Origin: Methylocystis silviterrae
GTDB taxonomy: Bacteria; Pseudomonadota; Alphaproteobacteria; Rhizobiales; Beijerinckiaceae
Length of the DNA: 64,000 nt
NCBI RefSeq assembly: GCF_013350005.1
Contig: NZ_JABVWW010000009.1
Span: 1 to 64,000 of the forward strand
Direction: 5' to 3'
The notes beneath the pieces are model-generated. The model saw nothing but the letters and a program-made list of their open reading frames with translations. It did no database searches and was not told the origin of the DNA. Positions 8,596 to 18,400 of this stretch are shown here, piece after piece. A program made the position numbers and the translations under genes. How positions within the stretch are numbered: position 1 is the stretch's first letter; every line of letters starts with the position of its first letter.

Positions 8596-9235
8596 ATCGA
8601 ACAGTCCGTCAGGCTTCTCTGCGGCACGCCGTATTGGGCGAGCAGGACCTCAGGCGCAGGCGTCGTCGCGTCGCGCGTCCAGCTGGTGTCGTAGATTTTG
8701 TCTTTTGGCCTGAGGCGCGGACCAGGATCGCGGTGACAGTCGAGGCAAAACTGCATCGTCAAGGATTTGGCCTTGTAGGTTAGCGCCATATTGGCCATGT
8801 CGCCGTGACAGATCGAACAGCCGACGCCTTTGGCGATATGAATGCTGTGATCGAAGTAGACGAAATCCGGAACATCGGTCACACGGCGCCAGACCAGCGG
8901 CCGGTCGTCCCTCAGACTGTTGCGTACCGGCTCAAGCAAGGCGGCGCTGGTCCAGATCTGCGAATGGCAGTCATGCAGGTATAAGTGGGCGGCATGCCTG
9001 CATTGGCGGAAACTTCGACGGCGTTATGACAATACCGGCAGTCGATCCCCAATCCGCTGACGTGATGTTGATGGCTGAAGGGGACCGGCTGCGCGGGAGC
9101 TCAATTCACGCGTCGCGCAGAATCGCTGTGCGGCCAAAGCCAAACCACGAGCGAAAACGCCACAACAGCGAGCGCCAACAGAAGAAGCGCCAGCGAAGCC
9201 CAGAAATTCACGGCGGGTCGAAAGACTGAGCCCAT
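8583..9235 (-). pseudogene. actA: actA with one stop and one frameshift (multihaem cytochrome c subunit)
   Basis: Nearly full length (about 217 codons). From ATG at 9235 there is an N-terminal membrane anchor (NFWASLALLLLALAVVAFSL) and WLWPHS, then an in-frame TGA after SARRVN. Translation past it continues with QPVPFSHQHHVSGLGIDCRYCHN. One missing base near the CM..CHSQIW motif shifts the frame. The rest (LEPVRNS, DFVYFDHSIHIAKGVGCSICHG, MQFCLDCHR, CSICHR) is open to 8583. Five CxxCH sites would be present if repaired, as in the pentahaem ActA subunit that passes electrons from alternative complex III. Only two point lesions disable it, unlike its downstream neighbours. Confidence 0.85.
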
Positions 9236-9482
9236 GAATCGCCCCAAGAATCGCTCCGCTTCCGCCAGGCGCGCCCTTCGGCGGCGCGGCTAGATCCAAG
9301 CCTACAGGTGGTTCAGCACGCGCCTGCGGCAAGCGCCGGGGCTCAAGGGGCGTCGATAGAGCAGCTGGCCGCATTCCAGAAGGGATGTCGCTTCAAGTCA
9401 TCGACGCAGCCCGAGTCATTCGTGCGACAGCCTCGTCGAGTATGAGCGCGGCAGATCTGCGTGCTTCGGGCGGTTTAGCGGT

Positions 9483-10751
9483 TCACAGGCCGGTCTGAAG
9501 TTGGGTGCGTCGCGCGAAAATGTAGCTGGCGATGAGGCCGAGCATCGCGAATAGGGTGACGACCGAGAACAGGTAATTGTGCCCGGCGGTCCCCGGCCAC
9601 TGGTCGAGCAGATAGCCCATGAGCGGCCCCATAAATATATCCGGCGCGTAGCCGATCACCGATACCAAGCCAACTGCGCTCCCTGTGAACTCCATAGGAA
9701 TTTTGCCATCTTGCATGATTGCGAAATACAGGCCACGCAGCGCGAAGACGCCGATGCTGGTGAAGATTATCGTTAAAACAAACGTCCATACCATGCCCGC
9801 GCCAATAGCGCCGGAGGCCAGCACGGAGCTCCCGGCTGCGAGAAGCACGAAACAGCCGACGATCATGAGGGGCGCGCCAAGCCGCTCAGCCAGGTAGCCG
9901 GCGCCAATGGCCGCAAATGGTCGTATCCAGAGCGATGCGACGCCGGCCCGTGCCGCCTCTACCTGATTCAGGCCAATGACCTGATTCGCGTACAGCGAAA
10001 AGTCGTCGATCGCCTTGAAGCCCACATACGCGCACAGGATCACCGCAGCCTGCAGCCAGACTGACGGCATGGCGAACACGCGGGCGATGTTGCTTATCGA
10101 CGCCGCTCGCTGCGCCGGCGTTTTGCGCTCCGGCACCGCCAGCCAGATGAGCAAGGCGGCTCCGCAGGTCATCGCGGACAACAGCAGTATGATCCATCGC
10201 AATGATTCCGTGCGCTGCGCGAGACTGGCCGTCTCGCTGTCTTCTGGCAACAGCGCGGCGAATAGAACCACCATGATCGACGCCATGACGGCTGACAGCG
10301 CGCCTCTGCCGCCCTCGAGCAATCCGAACGCGCGGCCTTGGGAAAAGTTGAGTCCCCACTCACGCGTGGCGCGAATCAACGGCGCCCAGAACAGCGCGAT
10401 CGTGGTGATTCCCCAGTACCCATATAAGATCGCCAGCGTCGACGGGGATGGAATTGCCACCATCACAAGGCCGCCGACGGCGGTGGACGTCAACGCGGCA
10501 GTCAACATTTTGCGTGCGGGGTATCTGTCGGCGAGCGGCCCGCCGAACAAATACGCGGCCATTGCAACCACCCCATAAACCGCATAGGCGGCGCCGAGTT
10601 CGAGATTGGTGACGCCGAACACATCGAGGAGCGTCGGCCGGAATACGCGAGCCAAGACGAAAGGCAGCAAAAAGACGGATTCCCCGGCGACGATCAGCGC
10701 CGCGATCGCCAGTCCTCGCCGTGGCCCCTGATGGGTGGGTTTTTGCGTCAT
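9483..10751 (-). CDS. Major facilitator superfamily transporter
   Basis: A 422-residue inner-membrane transporter from the ATG at 10751. A longer frame to 11084 adds about 110 polar residues that look non-coding. AAGGAA precedes the ATG closely. About twelve hydrophobic helices are visible, with the family loop GGPLADRYPARK between helices 2 and 3, a long central loop with acidic and basic residues, and a second half starting near VWLQAAVILCAYVGF. The motif GYAPDIFMGPLMGYLLDQWPG lies near the end. The substrate cannot be told. The gene sits between the decayed respiratory operon and a long gene-poor stretch, with no partner in an operon. Confidence 0.85.
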   Translation of the reverse strand: MTQKPTHQGPRRGLAIAALIVAGESVFLLPFVLARVFRPTLLDVFGVTNLELGAAYAVYGVVAMAAYLFGGPLADRYPARKMLTAALTSTAVGGLVMVAIPSPSTLAILYGYWGITTIALFWAPLIRATREWGLNFSQGRAFGLLEGGRGALSAVMASIMVVLFAALLPEDSETASLAQRTESLRWIILLLSAMTCGAALLIWLAVPERKTPAQRAASISNIARVFAMPSVWLQAAVILCAYVGFKAIDDFSLYANQVIGLNQVEAARAGVASLWIRPFAAIGAGYLAERLGAPLMIVGCFVLLAAGSSVLASGAIGAGMVWTFVLTIIFTSIGVFALRGLYFAIMQDGKIPMEFTGSAVGLVSVIGYAPDIFMGPLMGYLLDQWPGTAGHNYLFSVVTLFAMLGLIASYIFARRTQLQTGL

Positions 10752-11630
10752 CTTTCCTTGGTTGCGTGTGTGTGGCTCCGGCCGTTTCGCGGCGGCGCGC
10801 GGGTGTATCAAGGGCAGGCTCTGCGTATGAGTTGAACCGGCACCCCTCGATAATTCGGCTTTTCGTCCGACCATAGGGTTCTCATCTCCGCGCTGGGATG
10901 TAATTAAGTCGGTGTCTTGGGCTGGAGCCGGCGCACATCGAGTTTCTTTATAGCAGGCGCTCTGCTGCGAGCGTCCGGTGTGTGAGGGCGGTCGGTCGAT
11001 CCATCCATCCAGCGAAGAAGGAGATGGGAATACGTTCTCTTCCAATGGCGCTTGCGACAGCCGGCCTCTTTGGTTTGTTGCCAAGCGCGTTGCCTGCGAA
11101 CGGTCCAGCCATTCGCGATGCGGCGGCAGCCACGTCTTTTGTCCAGGAGGCGAGGCGCCGCGTGTGACGACGATGCTGGCGCGGCCCTTACGGCGGCCGT
11201 CGATGCCGTGTGTGGCGACGGTGCTGGCGAGGATGATTCGTTGACGCGCGATCTAGCGGTGCCGCTTCGCTTCGAGGCTGGGCGCTCGCGCCTTTTAGAT
11301 GGATGAGGCGGCCTTAAGGGACTCGGCCCGTCGGTGTTGCTTGCAAGGCGCTTATCGTAAACTGCCGTGCGATGGTTGCACGACGCGCATCTGTGCGCCG
11401 CGTAACGCTGGCTTCGCGTGGATTAGATGTTCACGGTCGTAGCTTCATGCCCGCGACCGTATTCTCCAGAAGTTGATGGAAGGGGACGCCGAAATATGTC
11501 TTGAGGCGCTGCAGTGCGTCACTGCAGCAAGCTCATGGCAAATTGCGGGACGCGCGTCTGACTCTGAAAATCCCTTGCGGTCCGAGCTAGGCGCGCGTCA
11601 CGCGCGAGGTGGCGTCGGCGTTACGATTCG
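10752..11630. other. Gene-poor stretch with one doubtful small secreted-protein frame
   Basis: No gene is supported. The best candidate is a plus-strand frame at 11024-11167 (47 residues) starting MGIRSLPMALATAGLFGLLP, which resembles a signal peptide. AAGGAG abuts its ATG with no spacer, and the sequence after the putative cleavage site is only about 20 residues. It could be the head of a decayed secreted protein. The rest contains short frames only. Confidence 0.3.
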
Positions 11631-11924
11631 TCATGCGCCTCCTGATATGACGTCATCCTCGGTGCGCGTGTTGCGCGTCGCATGCCCGCCTTTTTTGCCA
11701 GCTTGTGACGCGAGCTGTCGATCGACGGAAAAACTGCGCTTTGACGCGCTGACTGCGAGTCCGCCTTTGCGTCCCGCCGTCGACGCAAGGTCGGGGTTTT
11801 TGGCGAAACTGCGTTGTTCGCCCGGCACGCTCTTGCCGCCCTTGCGCGCAATTTCACGTTGCCGCTCCGGCGTCATCGACGCGAAACCCCTCCGGGACTT
11901 GGTGGTCGCCGAAACCGTATCCAT
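11631..11924 (-). CDS. KGG-repeat general stress protein
   Basis: A 97-residue basic protein. Three copies of the stress-induced KGG motif are visible: REIARKGGKSV, TAGRKGGLAV and QAGKKGGHAT, spaced roughly 25 residues apart with FA/FS and NPDLAS/DRQLAS between them. This is the ConC/YciG-like family (KGG repeat) linked to desiccation, salt and stationary-phase stress. The molecular role is unknown. The ATG at 11924 is chosen because GGAG lies eight bases upstream; a longer frame adds an Arg-rich leader without a ribosome-binding site. It stands alone between two gene-poor stretches. Confidence 0.8.
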   Translation of the reverse strand: MDTVSATTKSRRGFASMTPERQREIARKGGKSVPGEQRSFAKNPDLASTAGRKGGLAVSASKRSFSVDRQLASQAGKKGGHATRNTRTEDDVISGGA

Positions 11925-13055
11925 CCGTCGCGCTCCAATTCTGCGTCGAAGACTCCTCCGCAACAACCGAAGCGGCAGAGGCCGCTCAGCAAACCAGGCA
12001 AACGACGCCGGCGCTGTTTACCTTTCGAAAAGGCGGCTGAGCGATGTCCATTTTCGCTAAGACTAAGCGGCTGCCAAGCTGGTAATCTTACGTAGAAATG
12101 GCATTTTTCGAGCCATCAGAGTCTGTCAGTGTTCCTGGGCCTTTCGCGAGGTCTTGGGGGCGGGCTCATGAGTTGAGAACGGCTTTGACGGTGAGGCTTC
12201 GTTAACGGCTCGCTCTGGTCGGTCTGATACTGCGTAACGGAGTCTTTCCCGTCCCAGACCAATCTGTTCTCTTGCTTCGGTCGACGTGCGCCGTGTCTAT
12301 TCTTGAATACAACAAAATGGTTGATGCAATATTCCACTTACGTAAGTCTACCAATTTTGCCTCGCGCGCGAGCGTGCTCTTATGCGATCTCTCCAAGTAA
12401 ATGCCGCCGCAAGAGCGGCAACAGCGCCTTGAGTAGAGCACGAGAACACGACGGGAGCGTCCAATGTTGTCGGCGTCGAGGTATAGAAAGCAGTCGGGCC
12501 TTACGTCACGCGAAGTGGTTGCGATGCTTTCACTCAAGTAAAAACAGTTGTTTGCGAGCTACCAGCTGAACCTGCAAAAGGGCGAGGGGTTCGTATTTGA
12601 ATTGATGGTGTCGGATATTCAGGGACTTGTGGATCTCGGCGCACAGGCGCTTGCGACAGACGTGCTCGTTGTCCTCTATATTTTCACGCGGGACCGTCCG
12701 CAATTCAACGCCTATGTGCGGCGTACCCCCGCGTTTAAAGGCTTGTACGGGAATCGATCGGCGCGGCGGACGCTCGACTCGCTTGTTGCGGCGAGCGGGG
12801 CGAGGCAAACTCAGTCTGCAATCCGCGCTGAGCGGGACAAACAATCACTGGCGTGAGTTCTGCCGCCGCCACCTTGGCTGGTCTTGCTGCTCAGTCCGGA
12901 ACAGCGCGATCTCACTGGAGGGGCGGACGCGCCGCAAAAGCAATGACGACGGGGTCTGTGCGTTGCCACACTTACGGCGTCATAGATCGTAGGCTTTAGG
13001 AGTTCGCACTTGCCGAACATGCGGCGTATGGCGGCGAGTGCGACGGAATTTATGA
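11925..13055. other. Gene-poor, lower-GC stretch
   Basis: About 1.1 kb without a gene I can support. Frames overlap on both strands at 12530-12856 (about 100 residues each), but neither has a clear ribosome-binding site or recognisable motif. The composition between 12270 and 12700 is poorer in GC than its surroundings, which suggests old foreign or decayed DNA. The promoter of the downstream kinase/regulator pair should lie just before 13056. Confidence 0.35.
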
Positions 13056-13826
13056 TTGAATCAGGCCAATAGGATCGCTTCGGTGGATGATGCTGGTCCC
13101 AATGTATTTGGCGTTAGTCGTAAAGAGCTCGAACGCCTGAGAGCCATTAGCAGATTGGCTGCGACTTTCGCCCACAATATCAATCAACCGCTGACTGCGG
13201 CGAGCGCCTATCTCAGGGCGGCGCAGCGCCTCGCAGGAGGGCTTCCGAAGGAGTCGGTCACGCCGATCGTTGGAGCGCTCGACAAGGCTGTCATGCAGAT
13301 CATGCGCGCCGGGCAGGTCGTCCGCAGTCTGAGCGAGCTTGTTGCGCAGGGCGAGCCAGACAAGACGCTCTTTAGCGTTAATTCGCTGATCGAGGAGACG
13401 CTTTCACTCGTCGCTGCGGAGGCCGCCGAGGCCGGGGTCTCGATCAGCAAGCGGCTGACCAAAGACGACGATTTCATCGTCGCCGACCGTGTCCAGATCA
13501 GACATGTTCTGGCGAATCTTATACGAAACGCCATTGAAGCGATGCAGGATTTGCCGCGACGCGAGCTGTTGGTTTCCACAGCGACGCAAGCTGCAAAGGC
13601 CATACGCGTTGAAGTTCAAGACACCGGCTGCGAACCAGCCGGAAAGGAAAAAGCCGATCTGCTGGATCTTTTTGCGATGCGGAAAGATGGAATGGGCATT
13701 GGGCTGTCGATTTCCCGCGCAATCGTCGAAGCGCACGATGGCCGACTATGGGCTAAGGTCAACCCCGAAGGCGGCGCTATATTCTCCTGTGATCTTCCAT
13801 TGCGAGGACGAGATTTCAGCGGATGA
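13056..13826 (+). CDS. FixL-like sensor histidine kinase lacking a PAS domain
   Basis: About 256 residues from a TTG at 13056; a GTG at 13083 is an alternative start. It contains only a transmitter: dimerisation/phosphoacceptor segment with His40 in FAHNINQPLTA, an N-box (VLANLIRNAIEAM) and a G-box (MGIGLSISRAIVEAHDG). FixL and relatives usually have HELNQPL; here the residues after His are Asn-Ile-Asn. The first G-box is also degenerate (DTGCEP rather than DTGPG). No PAS, membrane or haem-binding region precedes it, so signal input must come from a partner. Its stop overlaps the start of the FixJ-like regulator, so the two form a pair. Confidence 0.8.
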   Translation: MNQANRIASVDDAGPNVFGVSRKELERLRAISRLAATFAHNINQPLTAASAYLRAAQRLAGGLPKESVTPIVGALDKAVMQIMRAGQVVRSLSELVAQGEPDKTLFSVNSLIEETLSLVAAEAAEAGVSISKRLTKDDDFIVADRVQIRHVLANLIRNAIEAMQDLPRRELLVSTATQAAKAIRVEVQDTGCEPAGKEKADLLDLFAMRKDGMGIGLSISRAIVEAHDGRLWAKVNPEGGAIFSCDLPLRGRDFSG

Positions 13827-14443
13827 ACTCTGGAACGGTTTTTGTCGTGGACGACGATGCGGCGGTGCGCGACGCGCTTCAGCTTCTACTCGAATCCGAA
13901 GGGTTCGCCGTATCGAGTTTTCCGTCGGCTCCAGCTATGCTTTCGTCCATCGGGCCGGAAAGCGCTGGGTGCGTCATCGCTGATGTTCGCATGCCGGAAG
14001 TGAGCGGACTCGACCTGATCCTCGAGATGAAGAACCGAAATCTTCATCTGCCGATCATTATCATCACGGGCCATGGCGACGTGCCTCTCGCCGTCGAGGC
14101 CATGAAGCGCGGCGCTGTCGATTTTCTCGAGAAGCCGTTCGATGACGATGCGCTCTTTGCAGCCGTCAGGGGTGCGCTATCGAAGCACGAAGCTGTGCAG
14201 TCGCGCTATGCGGAAGAGCGGCAGATCTCTGAAAGATTTATGTCGTTGACCAAGCGGGAGCGCGAAATTCTCGAAAGGCTCGCGCAAGGCCGCTCGAACA
14301 AGGTCATTGCTCATGATCTCGGCATCAGTGTGCGCACGGTGGAAGCGCATCGCGCCAATGTCATGGCGAAAATGCGCGTCAAGAACCTCGCGGAGCTGGT
14401 CCGAATGTTTCTTAACGGTCGGAATATCAGCTTTGGCGCGTGA
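13823..14443 (+). CDS. FixJ-family response regulator
   Basis: A 206-residue two-domain regulator. The N-terminal receiver domain (about 1-120) has the acidic pair DDD near residue 10, the phospho-acceptor Asp54 in IADVRMP, the switch Thr in ITGHGD and Lys in EKPFDD. The C-terminal LuxR/FixJ helix-turn-helix (about 140-200) shows LTKREREILERLAQGRSNKVIA and GISVRTVEAHR. It is translated from an ATG that overlaps the kinase stop by four bases, so both come from one transcript. It should bind DNA as a dimer after phosphorylation by the upstream kinase. The regulon is unknown. Confidence 0.88.
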   Translation: MNSGTVFVVDDDAAVRDALQLLLESEGFAVSSFPSAPAMLSSIGPESAGCVIADVRMPEVSGLDLILEMKNRNLHLPIIIITGHGDVPLAVEAMKRGAVDFLEKPFDDDALFAAVRGALSKHEAVQSRYAEERQISERFMSLTKREREILERLAQGRSNKVIAHDLGISVRTVEAHRANVMAKMRVKNLAELVRMFLNGRNISFGA

Positions 14444-14579
14444 CGTCGCCAAGCGTCATTCGCGAACATCCGCGTCATCGACCTTCGCAGGCAATTTGGA
14501 TGCGCCGAGGGAGCCTTGCCAAAATGCGTGCGCTAAGTATTCAAGGGAAACCGCCGAGCGCAAGAGGAGCGAATTGGTC

Positions 14580-15023
14580 ATGCGAGCGCCAATCTCCCCG
14601 GCAGACGCTGTCCAATTGAACGAGTTCTCCGTTTCGACGCCCTCGGCGCGGCGTGTTCTCGTCATCGACGACGATAGGGACGTCGCCGACAGCCTGGCGA
14701 TGCTGCTGGACGTCCTGGGATGCGACGTGAGAACGGCCTATAGCGGCGCGGTGGGCGTCTCGCTCGTGTCAGATTTCAAGCCGAGGATTGTGTTCCTAGA
14801 CATCGGCATGCCCGAGATGAACGGCTACGAAACCGCGCGGCGTATTCGCAACGAGCCAGCCGGTCGGCAGGCGCAGCTGATTGCGGTCACCGGCTGGGGG
14901 CAGGATTTGGACAAGAAGCGCACCAGCGAAGCGGGATTCGACCGCCATCTGGTCAAGCCGGCCGATATCGACATTTTGGAAGAAATCCTTGCCGCCTGCG
15001 GCGAGGAATCACAGCAAATTTAG
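14580..15023 (+). CDS. Single-domain CheY-like receiver protein
   Basis: 147 residues: a polar 20-residue leader and one receiver domain. Visible are IDDDRD near residue 29, the phospho-acceptor Asp74 in VFLDIGMPEMNGYE, AVTGWGQ carrying the conserved Thr, and the Lys in LVKPADID. No output domain follows. Stand-alone receivers of this type (hybrid-kinase REC-like, with GWGQ) often act as phosphate shuttles. It lies between the FixLJ-like pair and the multi-PAS kinase at 15495, which itself lacks a receiver, so it may take phosphate from either. The ATG at 14580 follows AAGAGGAG. Confidence 0.8.
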   Translation: MRAPISPADAVQLNEFSVSTPSARRVLVIDDDRDVADSLAMLLDVLGCDVRTAYSGAVGVSLVSDFKPRIVFLDIGMPEMNGYETARRIRNEPAGRQAQLIAVTGWGQDLDKKRTSEAGFDRHLVKPADIDILEEILAACGEESQQI

Positions 15024-15494
15024 GCGACAATCGGCGCACGCGTCTTGAATGCCGTCTCTTAGCGAGCCTTTCGTCTGGACTCCCCCGGTCACGCCGCTTG
15101 GCCCTTTATATGCCGCTCTGACGCCATTGCGGGAGGCCACTGCCGCCCATCAGGCCGGCTCATGCGACGCGCAGCCGCAGCTGGAGCGCGCCGCTAGCGC
15201 CGCGCCTCAGCTGGATTTTCCAGGGACGCCGGCGTTAGTAGGAGTGCCGCGGCGGGGACACTCCCGACGTAATTCTTGGCGGGAACGTCGTGAGGACTGA
15301 GCGCCCCAGGCGCGGCCGCGCAAGTAATGGGCCGAGGTCTTGCGCGCAAGCAGGGCGCGCTTACGCTTGCGTTTAAGCTTCGCATGACGGCGATTTCCAA
15401 CAGAAGCGTCAGGATTGCGCCGGCGGACGCAGGACCAACAGCGCGGGAGTGTTTCTGTTCGGTGTCTTACCCAATTCTGTCCGTTGGATAGCAA
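15024..15494. other. Intergenic stretch upstream of the multi-PAS kinase
   Basis: No supported gene. An 83-codon plus-strand frame (15049-15300) is Pro/Ala-rich, has no ribosome-binding site and matches nothing I know. Minus-strand frames here are Arg-rich and look like GC-driven chance frames. The promoter of the downstream kinase is expected in the last 100 bases. Confidence 0.35.
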
Positions 15495-18400
15495 ATGACC
15501 TTTTCGAATATGGACGCGTTCTGGGTTGTAAATTGGACAACGGATGTCGCTGGACAATGCGATTATATCGATCGGCAATGGCCAAGAATCACAGGCCAAA
15601 CAGCCGAAGCCGCAATGGGCGGAGGGTGGCTCAACGCCATCCACCGGGACGATCTGGAGCAGGTGAAGGTCGAGCTAGGTCTAGCGAGTGGATCAGAGCG
15701 CCCGTTTCAGATCATGGCAAGGCTGAGACGCCAGGACGGTCAGTTTCGCTGGGCGTTGGCGGTTGGCGCGCCGCGCTATGATGCGCAAGACGTATTCATT
15801 GGCTACAGCGGCTCCATCATCGATTTCCATGATCGGATAGATATAACCGAGCGCAAAGAGCGCTTGGACGCGTTGCGGGCAAGCGAAGAGCGCTATCGTC
15901 CGCTTTTTGAGACGAGTCGCGACGGCATCGTCACCGTCGATATGAGCGGCCATATTCTCGAAGCCAACCCTGCTTACCAGAAGATGCTCGGCTACACGCT
16001 CGAAGAGCTGAAGCGACTGACTTATCAAGAACTGACCCCAGAAGTCTGGCATGACATGGAAGCGGCGGTCGTGCGGGAGCACATTCTTCCGCGCGGCGAA
16101 TCCGCCGAATATGAGAAGGAATATATCCGCAAGGATGGAACCGTATTTCCGATAAGTCTGCGAACGTGGACCGTTGTCGACGAAAGAGGCCATATTGTCG
16201 GCATGCGCGCCTTCGTGCGCGACATCACCGAACGCAAGCAGGCGGAAGCGGCGCTGCGCGACAGTGAGGAACGCTTCCGCGTATCCTTCGCCAACGCCTC
16301 GATCGGCTTTGCGATGAACGGGCCGGACGATACGCACCTGGACGCCAACAGCGCTTATTGTGCGATCACCGGCTACACGCGCGAGGAACTTCTTGCCCTC
16401 AAGGGGTCGGAGCTGATCCATCCTGATGATTGGCCCGCCAACAGGGCCCTATCCGAACGGATGCTCGCCGGCGAGATCCCGGGCTTCGTTGTCGAAAACC
16501 GCTACATTCGGAAGAACGGCGAAAGCATTTGGGTCCGCAAGAGCGTCTCGCTCATTCGCCGCGCCGATGGCGCACCACGGTGGATCATCACGCTCGTCGA
16601 GGACGTCACCGAGCGCAGGCTAGCCGAAGAGGCGTTGCAGCAAAGCCGCAACGATCTCGACCGCGCCCAGGAGGTCGGAAAGATCGGCTGGTGGCGGCTC
16701 GATGTGCGCCGGAATGTTTTGACCTGGTCGGACGAGAACCATCGGATCTTCGGCGTGCCGAGGGGGACGCCGCTGACCTACGATAGTTTTCTTTCCATCG
16801 TGCACCCGGACGACCGGGCCGATGTTGACGCAAAATGGCAGGCCGGTCTGCGCGGCGAACCCTACGACATCGAGCACCGCATAGTGTCGGGGGACGAGGT
16901 CAAATGGGTGCGTGAGAAAGCCTATCTGGAATTTGACGCGGCGGGCGCGCTTCTAGGCGGCTTCGGCATTACACAGGACATCACCGAGCGAAAGCAGGCG
17001 GAGGAGGCGCTCCGCGAGAGCGAGGCTCGGCTGCGGTTGGCGACCGAGGCTGCGAAGATCGGCGCGTTCGACTGGCGCATTCCGACGGACGTGAACATCT
17101 GGACGCCGGAATTAGAGGCGATGTATGGGCTGGGGCCGGGCGAGTTCGGCCGAAGGCGGTCGGCATGGGAGCAGTTGGTGCACCCAGACGATCGCGCGGG
17201 CGCGGTCGCCAAGGTTAACGAAACGCTGGCGTCGGGCGAGCCCGTCGAGCATGAGTGGCGGGTCGTATGGCCCGACGGCAGCGTGCACTGGATTGCCGGG
17301 TGGTTTCAGGGTTTCAAGGACGCAGCCGGCAAGCCAGTGCGCCTCACCGGCGTGAATATCGACGTTTCCGAGCGCAAGCGGGTCGAGAAGGCGCTGCGCG
17401 ACAGCGAGTTGCGCTATCGCTCTTTCGTGGAAGCGGCGAGCGCGATCACATGGAGCTGTCCGCCATCCGGACTGCATGAACAGCCGCAACAGGAATGGAT
17501 GGCCTTCACGGGTCAGACCGCCGAGGAAATGCTGGGCGACGGCTGGACCAAGGTCGTTCACCCTGATGACCTCGAGGCAGTGGCGGCGCAGTGGCGAGCA
17601 GCCGTCGCGCGCGGCGAGCCGTTTTGGAGCGAGCACCGCATCCGCCGACATAATGGCGAGTGGCGCTGGATGCGCGTTCAGGCGGCGCCCATTCGCGACG
17701 CAACCGGCGAGATCGTCGAGTGGTTCGGCAGCAATGCCGATATCGACGATCTCAAGCAGGCCGAACTGGCGCTCCGGGAAAGCCAGCAGCAGCTCGCGCT
17801 GGCGCTGGAAGCCGGCCAGCTGGGGTTCTGGGACTGGCACGTGCCCAGCGGCCGGGTCCAGTTTGGCGGTCATTGGGCATCGATGCTCGGCTATGATCTT
17901 AGCGAGATTGAACCTGATGTCCGAGCCTGGGAGAGGCTGATTCATCCTGACGAGAGGGAGGAGGTCGCCGCCAGACTGACTGACCATCTGGAGGGTCGCT
18001 CTGATTTCTACGAATGCGAGCACCGCCTGCATCACAAGGATGGGTCTTGGCGCTGGATTCTGGACCGCGGACGGGTCGTGGAGCGGGACGCAGCTGGCCT
18101 GCCGCTAAGGGCCATCGGCACTCATGCCGACGTGACGGCGCGTCATGAGGCCGAAGCCGCGCTGCAAGACGCCGACCGCCGCAAGGACGAGTTCCTCGCC
18201 ACTCTGGCGCATGAATTACGTAACCCGCTCACTCCGATCCGGAACGCCGTGCATGTCTTGAAAAAGAAATATGGTCCCCAATTTCCCGACACTCCGCTGC
18301 TCGCTATGGTTCAGCGACAGGTCGATCACCTTGTTCGCCTCGTCGACGACCTTCTTGAAGTGTCACGGATCAGCCGAGGCAAAGTCGACTTGCGCAAGGA

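Noticed and set aside
5505-9235. Treating the act genes as functional or as simple sequencing errors
   Set aside because: Single frameshifts could be errors, but missing hundreds of residues in actB, actC, actE and the oxidase cannot be, and all genes are hit.
12530-12856. Two overlapping 100-codon frames on opposite strands
   Set aside because: Neither has a ribosome-binding site, a recognisable motif or a neighbour that would argue for it.
14307-14579. Longer N-terminus for the CheY-like protein
   Set aside because: The upstream part overlaps the FixJ gene and lacks receiver homology; the ATG at 14580 with AAGAGGAG is better.
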